A stretch of DNA of 64,000 bases from Diphasiastrum complanatum (lineage: Eukaryota; Streptophyta; Lycopodiopsida; Lycopodiales; Lycopodiaceae), in NCBI GenBank assembly GCA_029204225.1, contig CM055102.1, positions 27,320,922 through 27,384,921 on the forward strand. Reading direction: 5' to 3'. This document shows, piece after piece, positions 22,080 to 31,739 of this stretch (positions are counted from its first letter, which is position 1; each line of letters opens with the position of its first letter). The position numbers and the translations under genes are program-made. Under the pieces are notes generated by a model, which searched no databases, was not told the origin of the DNA, and saw only the letters and a program-made list of their open reading frames with translations.

Positions 22080-22134
22080 CCTTAGGGTTAGGGTTGACCC
22101 AAGAGTAGGTTTAGGATTAGGTTTAGGTTTGGAC
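22080..22134. repeat. Telomere-like short repeats
   Basis: TTAGGGTTAGGG and then GTTTAGGATTAGGTTTAGG, degenerate forms of the plant telomere unit TTTAGGG, between the first palindromes. Too short to be a former telomere. It might come from break repair or be chance. Confidence 0.5.
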
Positions 22135-22147
22135 GGTCCCGGCTTAG

Positions 22148-22260
22148 ACTCGAGGTCGGCGTGACGTGAGGTGAGTCGTGGCAATTCGGCCCCGACGCAA
22201 GCTCGAGGTCGGCGAGAAGTGAGTTGAGTCTCATGCTCCAAATCGGCGTGAGGCGAGGGT
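22148..22260. repeat. GC-rich direct repeats
   Basis: CTCGAGGTCGGCG followed by GA-x-GTGAG-x-TGAGTC occurs at 22149 and 22202 (53 bp apart), with a shorter copy at 22243. This is the most GC-rich patch of the divergent intergenic region. Confidence 0.7.
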
Positions 22261-22566
22261 CTGGAAAAAAAAATTATTTAAGGACCGTAGTCCAAGCATA
22301 ACTCACCTCATCTGTGAATTCAGAATCACACATGCTGCCAGAGCTCTCGCTGCGACAAAGTCACGGATTTTTATAGTATATTGCATACGTTCTCGCTCAC
22401 ACATTTCTTGACGGTAAGATTATTGTCATTTTTTAACTTTGTTCTATGCTTAGCATGGGTACTAATTTTTTGCATTACTAAATATTCAGGTTTTAGCTAG
22501 TGTTCATCTTCTTAAAACTTGGGTGACCTATGCTCAGCATAGGTGGCTGCACGAGTCCTCTCCTCT

Positions 22567-22938
22567 AACCTATGTTGAGCATAGGTTGTGTTCGGGTCCT
22601 AAGTAACAACCTATCCTCAGCATAGGTTGTCGGCGAGATGTTTCTATTCTTACCACATTTTGACCTATGCTGAGCATAGGTTGCATCTCTGGTCCTCTTC
22701 TAACCTATGCTCAGCATAGGTCGTTACTTGCGTGCTCTAGTCCTACCTATGCTCAGCATAGGATGTCTTCGCATGCTGCTTGCTAACCTGTGCTTAGTAT
22801 AGGTTAGAAGAGGACTAGAGATGTAACCTATGCTCAGCATAGGTCGATAGGTGATAAGAATAAAAACATCACGCCGACATCCTATGCTGATCATAGGTTG
22901 TTACTCAGGACTCAAACACAACCCATGCTCAACATAGG
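22567..22938. repeat. 372-bp long inverted repeat built from palindromes
   Basis: The left arm (22567-22720) and right arm (about 22785-22938) are near-perfect inverted copies, matching in the palindromes and also in the spacers (for example TGTCGGCGAGATGTTT against its inverted partner TGTCGGCGTGATGTTT). Copies of CCTATGCTNAGCATAGG in it lie at 22567-22587, 22608-22628, 22663-22682, 22702-22721, 22745-22762, 22785-22805, 22825-22844, 22881-22897 and 22922-22938. The copy at 22745-22762 is the exact centre. The DNA could extrude as a cruciform. It lies between two divergent genes, so it could act as a shared operator, transposase-binding array or replication/recombination site; the function is unknown. 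Confidence 0.9.
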
Positions 22939-23049
22939 CTGTTACTCGTATTTTTTCCGTTTTACAAGGCTTAGTCTTAGAAAAGTGAAACTTTTGAGAT
23001 GTTTTAGTAAGAAAATGTGTTGAATTTTTAGTTATGATTTTTAGAGATG

Positions 23050-24661
23050 TTTCACAAAAACTGCTTGTCTATTTGAAGTTTTCTAGGGTTGCCGATGGTC
23101 AACTTTCTTTGGCAGAAATGAGAAAAGAATTTTAAAGGTAATAGTCATAATCTAAATATTTATTTTCATGTTACTTTTTGTAATAAAGTGATTTTCATGA
23201 TTTTGTTGGATTTTTAACAATTATACTTTTTAAATGCAGGCATAAATTATTTATGAAAGTTCAAGAAGCCCTTGTGATAGGGTTAAATTGTCAAGATTTC
23301 GAAGAGTGCTAGAGGCTTTATCCTCTGAACAGCCAAAATGAATCTTTGAGTCCATTTCTGATTTTGTTTAGAGACATGGTATTTATTTCACCCATGCTTA
23401 GCATAGGTGCTTATTAATTGTTTCTTTTTTATATTTTATGTCTCCTATGCTAAGCATAGTTTTTTATTTATTTAATTATTTCTTTTTTATACTTTAAGTC
23501 TCCTATTCTATTTTATATTTTATGTCTCCCATGCTAAGCATAGCTTTTTATTTTTCAGTCTCCCGAAGATAAGAAAAACAAAGTCCTTCCAAGGCAATTC
23601 AAGAGACATATTCTGAAGACAAAAGTAGAAAAAAGGAACAGGGAGAGATTAGCACGGGGTGAGACCATTGCGGAGGAGAATCCATTAGAGACCTACCTTC
23701 CCAAAGGTGTCGATGATCAACCATGTTTTTACTTAGTTGAGGAGGACGATTGTAGAGAAATTTCAATTTCTTTTACAAAAAAGGCCTTATACACTCTACA
23801 TTGTCTATATACCATATGGATTTCAGATGAAGGAATAATTAAATGACGATTCTCCCTTCAAATTCACTGAAATCCATAGTTTCATGCAGGGTTTTCTCGA
23901 GTCACAACTTCTCCAATTTGGAGAGTTGTTATTTTTCATTCTTCTTGGCAGTCAGCTTCAATATAGAAAGCTCTACTAACTTTCTAATGCGGGAATAGAA
24001 AATGCTGTGTGGTAAGTTTTAAGTTCCTGAATTATTAATTCATATTTTAATTCATAATTATATTTTAAATTTTTTATTTTAAAGTTAAATTTTTAACCGT
24101 CGGTTATTATTCTTTGGATAACAAACGCTCGATGCTTCATTACAACATTTCCAGACTGACAAGTTTTGGAAACTTGTTTCAGTATTCAGCCGTGATCAAG
24201 AAATTAAAGAATCCAATGACAGGTTCCGTGGCTTGTCCCTACCAAAAGTCACAACAATTAATTAATCATTTAATTGATATTTTTTCTCATCCAACTGATT
24301 GAGTTTTGGATTTATTTAGCGGTAGCGGCACTACGAGCGCATGTGCTGTTCAGAAAGATAGACATGTTGCTACAATAGATTTAGATTCTAAACTAGTTGA
24401 TTTTGTAAAAATGAGAATGAAATCTCTTTCAGTTTTGTCAAATGAACTATCTGAGGTGGGAAAGAGTTTAGATAGCGAGGATTCAGTAATTCCCTTGTCC
24501 AAGGAATCTCAGCCTCCTACTAGCAGAAAAGTAGGCGATATAGGAGAATTTGCTGATGTCTTGGTTCAAGATTATAATGTGGTTACGGTAGTCGAGAAAA
24601 CTGTAGAAGAGGTGCCACTTGAAACTATAGGGCTACTCAAGAAAAAAAAAAAAAAGATGTA
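23050..24661 (+). pseudogene. Decayed beta-class DNA methyltransferase (N4-cytosine / N6-adenine type)
   Basis: Four plus-strand exon-like blocks are joined by three GT-AG introns (23138-23239, 23379-23558, 24012-24084). The first gives KLLVYLKFSRVADGQLSLAE and the second VQEALVIGLNCQDFEEC. The third is a Lys/Arg-rich block, SPEDKKNKVLPRQFKRH onwards. The last block (24085-24661) holds the strongest match: PYQKSQQLINHLIDIFSHP, a stop, then VLDLFSGSGTTSACA and HVATIDLDSKLVDF. This is motif X plus motif I, the S-adenosylmethionine loop FxGxG, of N4/N6 DNA methyltransferases. Motif I at the C-terminus means beta class; a Thr-Thr-Ser-Pro-Ile-Trp reading near 23897 may be the remnant of catalytic motif IV (SPPY/W). 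The TGA at 24300-24302, a TAG near 23311 and frame changes in exon 3 make it a pseudogene. An Asp/Glu/Val-rich tail ends in poly-Lys before the TAA. Confidence 0.7.
23379..23558 (+). other. Predicted methyltransferase intron carrying three palindromes
   Basis: Donor GTATTT after ...FLILFRDM, acceptor TTTTTCAG before SPEDKKNK. It contains the palindrome at 23391-23408, 23444-23459 and 23528-23543, so the repeat family extends into the gene. Confidence 0.6.
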
Positions 24662-25890
24662 AATGAACTCGATGATTTTTGAGAATAAAAATTTTCTTTT
24701 GTTTCAGAAAATAATTGCATTTATATTTTTTGAAGTATTGTGTTTTGAATTTTTTTTTATTGATTTAATGTTCTTAATTTGTGTTTTAATGATTTAAAAT
24801 TAGAAATTTGAAACTTTTAAAATTTTTTAACATTGATAATCATTACCAAAACTAAAATTGTAACGATTTGTCAAGTTTATAATATTTTAATTTTGGATGT
24901 ATTTTTATAATATTTGTTATAAAAAAAAATATTGTTAGGAACTTAAAGAAATGAAAAAAAAAAATTCAAGGTGATTTAAATATTTTCACAAATCATTTAA
25001 TTTTGATTATTGTAAAGTAATTTCATTTGAGTTTATTTAATGTTTAAATATTCAATGAACTTACATAGGTATAAGTAAAAATTTTAAAATTTTTAAAATT
25101 TTAAAAAATAATGATTAAAAGTTTTATTTTAATTTAAGAAATATTTTTTTTGATACAAGATTGTAATTCAAAAAACTTTTAAAATTCCAAAAAAAAAACT
25201 ATAAGTTTTGTTTTAAATAAGCAAAAAATATGTTCTAGTTATTTTAGTGGTTGTGTATCTAATGATTTTATTTTAAATAGTATTATTATTTTATATAAGC
25301 TAATTTTAAGTTATTTATGAAAATCTATTGACCAAATTTTTGTAGGTTGAATTATTTTCTTGCAAAATACAACATTTTTTTAACATTACAATATATTTAT
25401 TTGAAGTATTTTAAATTTGGATACTTTTTAAAAAAAATTAAAAAATTTGAAAAAAATGGGTCTCCATGTCATTTCTCTTTTTTTTGGTCATCATGTTATA
25501 AGTATTTTTTCTTAGCAAATAAGTTCGATATAAGAGATAGTCTCTCAAATATTTTGCTAATAATGAAGTTGCCATTAATAAGCTGTATAAAACAATGTTG
25601 ATGTGCCGTATTTCAAATTTCTAAATATGTCGTACAATTTTTACTATTTACTATTAAAATTTAGCAAGTCATAGAAAGATATTTGCACCAAATGTAGAAG
25701 TGAAAATTGGTCAATACAATTATGGTCCATAATACAAAGTAAATAGTCATCAATAATCAATTCATAGAAGGACTACACACCATGATCATAAGTACATTGC
25801 ATAGATAATACAAGATCGAGGTCTAAGAAGAACATGTCCATGACATTTTTATGTTAGAAGTACATTGGCAAAGCCAAATTATTAAGCACA
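24662..25890. other. Very AT-rich DNA, no gene seen
   Basis: Long runs of A and T, no coding frame of note, no palindrome copies. It is expected to hold the methyltransferase 3' end and the right terminus of the module, but no inverted terminus is visible. Confidence 0.45.
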
Positions 25891-25898
25891 AGTACTAT

Positions 25899-26120
25899 AA
25901 TGCTTCTTGGTTTCCAAGGGGAGGCTCGAACCTGAGACCAAAGAAACTTTGGATGTCAAGCTAACCAACTAAGACAACCCCGTTGGTTATAAAATGGAAT
26001 CAGCTTCACTAGAAAGACATTCAACAATAAGTAATGCTTCTTGGTTTCCAAGGGGAGGCTCAAACTTGAGACCAAAGAAACTTTGGATGCCAAGATAACC
26101 AATTGAGCCAACACCCTTGA
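25899..26120 (-). mobile_element. Two tandem tRNA-derived SINE heads
   Basis: Two copies about 134 bp apart (25899-25986 and 26033-26117) read on the minus strand as RNA polymerase III promoters. The A box is TTGTCTTAGTTGG in copy 1 and TGGCTCAGTTGG in copy 2. The B box is GGTTCGAGCC in copy 1 and AGTTTGAGCC in copy 2. A GGGG...CCCC acceptor-like pair and an CTTGGAAACCAAG hairpin follow. No tRNA anticodon arm is convincing, so this is a tRNA-related SINE rather than a tRNA gene. A 46-bp spacer separates the copies. Confidence 0.55.
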
Positions 26121-26209
26121 GTAACAATAAGTAATGAAAGAGCAAGGGTTAAGATGAACATTTCTATGACAATAATACATACAAAAAAAGTTCAAAGAAT
26201 CATTTTCTA

Positions 26210-26475
26210 CATAACCTAAACCTTGTGGTAGATCGTCGATAATCACCTTTTCAATCCACATCAATATTGACTCAAATCTCACATAGATTCTCCTATCTTT
26301 TGTATACTACACCATAATTGGAAGTGCCCATAACATACCTCAAGATGTGCCTAGCTACCTTCCAATTCTCTTCAATAGGTGCTACCATAAATTACCTCAC
26401 AAGACCAACAACATAGCATATGTATGGTCTAATCGTGGTGAGATAGATCAAGCTTCCTGCCAGCTGAATAGAGCC
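26210..26475 (-). pseudogene. Copia RNase H fragment (copia-5 relic)
   Basis: The minus-strand reading AGSLIYLTTIRPYICYVVGL, then WKVARHILRYVMGTSNYGV, is the copia stretch between reverse transcriptase and RNase H. A SINE pair directly follows. Short and broken. Confidence 0.7.
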
Positions 26476-26519
26476 GACCCAAGAGCCAAATTTACATATA
26501 AAAAATCTTTTCAATATGA

Positions 26520-26830
26520 TATAAGAGAAGGCTAGAGAGGACCTAGCATTGGTCCAAGTATGGGCCCTAGGAGAATTGCAAAGAAAAAGAGCACCAACAA
26601 AGTTAATATTGTCGATAAAATAGTCCTAGGCTATTTTTTCAACAAAAGAAATATGACGGGCCATTAAGGGGATGAGATACCTATTAAAGTCACCAAAAAG
26701 GATTGACAAATGGGACCTAAAAGGAGACATGGACCTCCAAACATTAACGAAAATAATAGAGGAACAAGAGGCATAAATGCTGAGAATATAAAAGGAAACT
26801 CTAGTTTGGACTTAGTTTACTGAAAAAGAC
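26520..26830 (-). pseudogene. LINE endonuclease relic
   Basis: The minus-strand reading SIIFVNVWRSMSPF...LFGDFNRYL...DYFIDNINFVGALFL...AHTWTNARS matches the exonuclease-endonuclease-phosphatase domain at the N-terminus of plant LINE ORF2: the GDFN catalytic box, then a Asp/Asn-Leu-Val-Asp-like helix and YTWTN. One TAG interrupts it. No reverse transcriptase follows. Confidence 0.6.
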
Positions 26831-26939
26831 AATTTTTGCAAAAATCTAGCCTATCTTTGATCTAGGCTAGGATTTTTCTAGACAGAGGGGACCGTAAATG
26901 CACCTATAGTAGGCGATCATTTTTGGCATGCTCATTGAT

Positions 26940-27505
26940 TGTTGGGGTTATTCCCAACATAGAGCGAATAAAGAAAATGAGTCAATAAATGTGTTGCGAG
27001 GGCATGGCTTCCTGCGTGTATAAGTCCATGACCCAAGGAGCACGCAAGGCGAATGTAAATAGAAATAATGGACTTGGGCCCCTCGTAATTAAAATAAAAC
27101 TTGAGGCCCAAAGTCATTTTAAACTTAGAAGTTTATTATTTTAGAGTTGAGTCCAACTTTGGACTCACATGAATCTTGTGATTTCTAATGTACTTTTTGT
27201 GGACCCTTGGATTAAGTTGGGTCCAAGATGAATGGATAGGATCAATGTGCATATTAGCCAATAGGATTTTGGGGCAAGGGCCTTCTCCATTTATAAAAAG
27301 GCACCATTTGTACTCTATTTTTCATGCTTAATAGAGAGGAGGAGACTCTACCATTTTGGAGCTCAGGCATTCTCATTTGCTAATCACTCTTGCTTGTGCC
27401 ATTGTTGTGGATTGCTTATTATTTCCATTTTTCATCTTTTTGTTTATGCTAGTTAAAGTTTCTCCATAAGCAATGACATTGAGCATTTCAGCTAACCTCC
27501 ATCTC

Positions 27506-27592
<87 letters not shown>

Positions 27593-27795
27593 CTACTCTC
27601 TCTTCCCTTTCATAAAAATCATGATGAATGTTAGTTTAATGAGGTTGGGTGAGTAGTGTTAGTGGTGCTAGTGTTAGGAAAAAAGTAGAGAACTATTTAA
27701 AAGTAGCATCTATTGATAGTTAGGCACCTATCCAGTGTTCTAACCCTTGTTGACAGGCGGGAGGGCTACTACGACACGAGACCATCGACCATACA
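26940..27795 (+). repeat. Tat/Athila-type LTR (Ty3/gypsy)
   Basis: Begins TGTTGGGGTTATTCCCAACA and ends ACA just before a gypsy primer site. A TATA box (TTTATAAAAAGGC) lies at about 27291, fitting an LTR promoter on the plus strand. A TC microsatellite occupies 27509-27588. No second copy of this LTR is seen in the window. Confidence 0.6.
27509..27588. repeat. (TC)40 microsatellite
   Basis: 80 bp of uninterrupted TC, inside the putative transcribed leader of the LTR at 26940-27795. Confidence 0.95.
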
Positions 27796-27796
27796 G

Positions 27797-27814
27797 TGGC
27801 GCCGTTGTCGAGGA
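27797..27814 (+). other. Gypsy primer-binding site
   Basis: TGGCGCCGTTGTCGAGGA differs by two bases from the TGGCGCCGTTGCCGGGGA site of Tat/Athila elements, as I remember it. It directly follows the LTR end. Confidence 0.75.
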
Positions 27815-28867
27815 TAGGTTTTCAATAATTAGTATAGCTGCATTTTAGTTATTTCTTGTTTTTTAGAGTAGTTTTAGGTGGAGGGTGGAGGAGGCCCTGA
27901 ACAGCCTCTAAGGGCTTGAAATCCAAACCAAAACCTAAGAAAACCCCAAAAAAGAAAACACACCAATCTACATTTTGGAAGAAAAAAGAGCCAAAATTTT
28001 CATCAACTTTTGTTTTCTCCAAAACCAGTGAGAGATAACCCTCGCACAACTAGCAGCAGCTCCAGGGTATTATCCCAGACCCGCATAGAAGCCTACCAGA
28101 GTTAGTTTTAAGCAGATTGCAAATTATATGTAGGTTGTACATTATTATATGCATTAGATTATTTGAAACAGAAGGAAATGGAATTTTATGAGTATTATCA
28201 AGGACAAATTGATTATTGGAGAAGACACTATCAATTTGACCTATGCTGGTCGAAGGAAGAGTCAAATTTTGCAAGGTTCAACAGAGAGAACATGTTGCAA
28301 GGTATTGACGTCTCTTATCTAGAGCTGTGGGAGCTGTATGCCAACTGGGAAGCTGGTTATCATGTTCACTATGAGAATGTTGTCTGATGCATCAAAAAAA
28401 GAAGAGCTTATAAAGACCATGCGAATTTTGTTACTTATTCAGTGACACACTTTGGCACTCTTATCGGCCATGTCCTTACAACAATGCAGAGTCTTTATTT
28501 GGATGGCTCCTTTGTCCAGACAAATGCTAAGCTGCTGAAAAATGTTATACAGAAGATTTTGTTGTTGCAGCTTCTGTGTATAACAGAACCTTCTTGAGAA
28601 CATGTTTTGCTAATCTGGGCAATCATGTTGTTGGTCAATTTCGTGAGGCCAAGAGAAGGAAAATTGAAAGACAAATTCATTTAGATGAAAAGCTATCTCT
28701 GAGATTACAAAATGCTCTAGAGTGATGTATACACATTGTATATATATTCAAGTAAAGACTTTTTATCTTTCATGATTGTTCGAGATCCATTATGGAATGT
28801 GTTGAAGAAATATCTTTTCTTTGATGTGTTGCTAATTTCGATTGTTCGCGAGGACGCTTCACATTTG
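27815..28867 (+). other. Short internal region of an LTR element, contents unrecognised
   Basis: About 1 kb between the primer site (27797) and a polypurine tract (28868). A 74-codon frame at 28163-28387 (EFYEYYQGQIDYWRRHYQFD...) is followed by readings in other frames up to 28725, with no gag, protease or pol motif. It could be a non-autonomous element that kept only its ends. Confidence 0.4.
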
Positions 28868-28880
28868 AGCGGGGGGGATA
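28868..28880 (+). other. Polypurine tract
   Basis: GAGCGGGGGGGATA stands directly before TGTAATACCC, a normal LTR start. Confidence 0.6.
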
Positions 28881-30960
28881 TGTAATACCCTATTACATGC
28901 ATATTTTTCTTAAATTACTAATTTGTGATTCAAAACCCCAGTCAACCTACTCAACTAATGAAGATAACCACCAAATATGAAAAAATATCTAATGGTCGCG
29001 ACAATGACAAGTTATTCAAAGATATATCAAAGATAAAGAGGCCTAAATAAATGTGACTGAAGAAAGGACTATAACCTGAAGGGCAATTATGAAACGACAT
29101 GAACCTTAACAAGAAGGCTAGCCCTAAGAGCAAAACATTCCAGAAGATGCATTTATTACGCCTCAAGCAAATGTTGCAACCTTCCACGTGCCTGCTTCTC
29201 ATTGGAGCAAAGTCACTTGACAAGGATGCCACCTAGGAAATTGAACACTTGTAATTTTCCTATTGGATGGAATTAGTTGATTAAATTAAATAAGAAACGG
29301 CATATTGGTTACTAAAGAACTACGTACTTTTGCACTCGTTCCCTATATGTACACCACTTATGCTTCAATTCAACCACCAAGTTTTTCAAGAGATCATAGA
29401 GAGAGTTTGAGTCTTCAAGTTTTCCCTTCTCTCTGCTTTCATAAGCCCTCTGCTTGCTGAATACTTATGTTTTTGACAGTTGGTAAGCCTCACCTTGTCG
29501 GATGTGCTTGTGATTGTAACTCTGGTCAGACACTTCTTGAGCCTTGATATTGTCGTATGCGAGCAACTGTAAATTCATTGCTAAGATTGTCTTAAAACTC
29601 ATTGGTTATTTGATTGCCTGTGTGATCTAATAATCGATTGCTTGGAACTTAATTGTCATGTTAACAATTGGAATCACTGTTCCATTACACTGACATATAT
29701 CCAGACTTATACATCCTAAAGCTTGCTCTGTGTTGTTGTGAATCAATACTCTGAAATTTGCATATGGATACTCGTGCAATTTAACTCAGTAGTCAGTCGT
29801 TCTTTTGAATGAGTACTTTCTGTTGTTGAGGACAGTTTGTCGGACTACATTTGGATTGTGCTGAGACATTTGTATGTTTTTTTGCCTTGGTTTATCTGAT
29901 GCAACATACCTCGCTTGTCTGACAAACTTTATTAGGTGCACAGACTGATAGATCAGTCTGGCTTATTAGTCAGATACACTAATCAATAATGCAACATGTT
30001 CGATATGAGATTAGTCGGCATCAATATCTTTCACTTTTGTATGTTTGAAATCACATCTTAACCAGTGTTACTGGTTGCCGATACTTCTAAATGTCCGTTG
30101 ACAACGAACTTTTAATCCAAGAACAATAAATGAGTTAAAAACATCTAAAATTACAATAATAAGCAGTCTCTTTGGGGAACGACAATCTTTTATACTACGT
30201 ATCCTTACAATTAAGATAAGTATAACGTGACAAGTATTGAGGGCTTTATACGTTGTATGATTGTATCTCGTGCTTTCTTTCTGCTTATTATTTTCGGGTT
30301 TACGCTTATACTATTGTGTGTTAAGTATAATCTCTATGGTTCAATTAAATGTTATGGATTACAACGTGATGAATGCGCATTTCAGTACATAGATTTGCTA
30401 ATCTAAATTAGGCTGCAACAAGCATTTTGAGGATTTCTATACATTACAACTATATGTTTATTGATTTGATGAGTAGGATATTTGGTGTTGTAAAACTATT
30501 TCGAATCATTGTTCATATAACATCGAAACTATACAGATTCATTGACATGGCTTGTGTAATTAGTAATAAATCTAATTCGAGACAACTCTGATCATGCACA
30601 GATGTCTGCATGAGATAAGTAGATGCATTGGAACTTTGTGCAAATTGAATAAACATTTAAACTTTGAATGATGGGCAGTATTGGCTGCCTGATAAAACAT
30701 ATATTGATGACCAGTTAATTATCTATTTCACTACGTAAGACCTTTTCACTTCCCTTGCTTGAAAAAGAAATTACGATTCTTGGGAATCTGCTAAAAGTAA
30801 AAGGAGAATTTCGATGGACTAGGCGACATGAGACTTGTTATCATAATATTGTAACAGCAATTGTGAACTATGTATGGCCATAAAAGAACGTTGAAATAAA
30901 AACAGAATCCAACCAATGTAAAGATGCAGTGATAACAAAATCTTGGCATTTATGTATATG
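28881..30960 (+). repeat. LTR starting at TGTAATACCC, right end not resolved
   Basis: Follows a polypurine tract, so 28881 is read as a 3' LTR start. A TATATGTA near 29342 could be its promoter. The sequence runs on without coding content to about 30960, and the CA end and target duplication could not be placed. It does not match the LTR at 26940, so the two may belong to different elements. Confidence 0.4.
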
Positions 30961-30972
30961 TATACAAGATTA

Positions 30973-31275
30973 TTACATCAAAGAGATTCCGTGGTACAAC
31001 GTCATGACTAGATTGTATACATAGAGACTTGCGTAGATTATCAATGCAATTTTTAAAATTTTAAATGCTGGTAACTCTTGAAGCGCCGGAGTCATAGTCT
31101 CTGAGAGAACTTCATCTGGCTAGGGTTCTCGGGAGGAAACCTCTTCAACATTTACAAAATAATTTACGGGAGGAGAACCTTCGAATGTAATGTTGGAATC
31201 TTCATTAACATCCAGTAACATAATTACCCATCTTCGAATAAGTCGACCACCTCTGGCTATAACGCGTTTAGCCAT
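30973..31275 (-). pseudogene. Unknown 101-codon frame with a membrane segment and one stop
   Basis: Reading from the ATG at 31275, the frame is open to the TAA at 30973 except for one TAG at 31120-31122 (codon 52). The N-terminus is basic (MAKRVIARGGRLIRRW). The C-terminal part carries a hydrophobic helix, ILKIALIIYASLYVYNLVM. I do not recognise it. It lies antisense, just before an LTR-like start at 31321, so it may be an accessory frame of a retrotransposon rather than a host gene. Confidence 0.3.
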
Positions 31276-31739
31276 TTTGACAGATACAGAGGAGTGAGCA
31301 CAATGAGCAGAAGGTCGAATTGTAATATCCTATGAATTCTATGGATTAATGGTTGGATTTATAGAGGAAGAGTTATTAATTCTAGATAAGTCTTTGAAGA
31401 TTTGAATTCATGTGATTACTCTTTTTGATAAGACCTCATGACACCTTAAAAGACATGAGTAATTATGAAGTAAAGATACTACTCGCGTGTACGAAACCAG
31501 TGACATATGCATCCATGTGAACTAAAAATCGAATAAGTTTGATCTTGGATCGGAAAATTCTGACCTGACGAACTCCGATATTATGATTGAATATTTAACA
31601 TCACTTCTTCTGTATTTTTATGTTGGAAAATCAAGAGTGGAAAGATTGACGAGAAAGACAGAGAAAAGTGCGAGAAGAAAGACGGAGACATCGAGAAAGA
31701 GAAAGAGAATTAAACTAGGATTCAGATACTTGTACGGAT

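Larger units (their letters stand above)
21853..22544. repeat. Scattered copies of the palindrome, DUF7869 side
   Basis: Copies of the TATGCTNAGCATA palindrome at 21853-21868, 21923-21943 (degenerate), 22444-22459 and 22526-22544. The first lies 30 bp upstream of the DUF7869 start frame, so the array begins within that gene's proximal promoter. Confidence 0.9.

Noticed and set aside
22080-22134. Interstitial telomere
   Set aside because: Only a few degenerate TTAGGG/TTTAGG units, no tandem array of the perfect plant unit.
21853-22938. CRISPR array
   Set aside because: Regular palindromes with spacers suggest one at first sight, but spacers are unequal in length, mirror each other, and the setting is an intron-bearing plant genome.
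24085-24661. Bacterial contamination as source of the methyltransferase
   Set aside because: The gene has AT-rich GT-AG introns, carries the same palindromes as its plant-type neighbour and sits between plant retrotransposons.
25899-26117. Possible tRNA genes
   Set aside because: A and B boxes are present, but no convincing anticodon arm or full cloverleaf can be drawn; a tRNA-derived SINE fits better.
28238-28254. Further copy of the palindrome (CCTATGCTGG)
   Set aside because: Only the left half matches; expected by chance.
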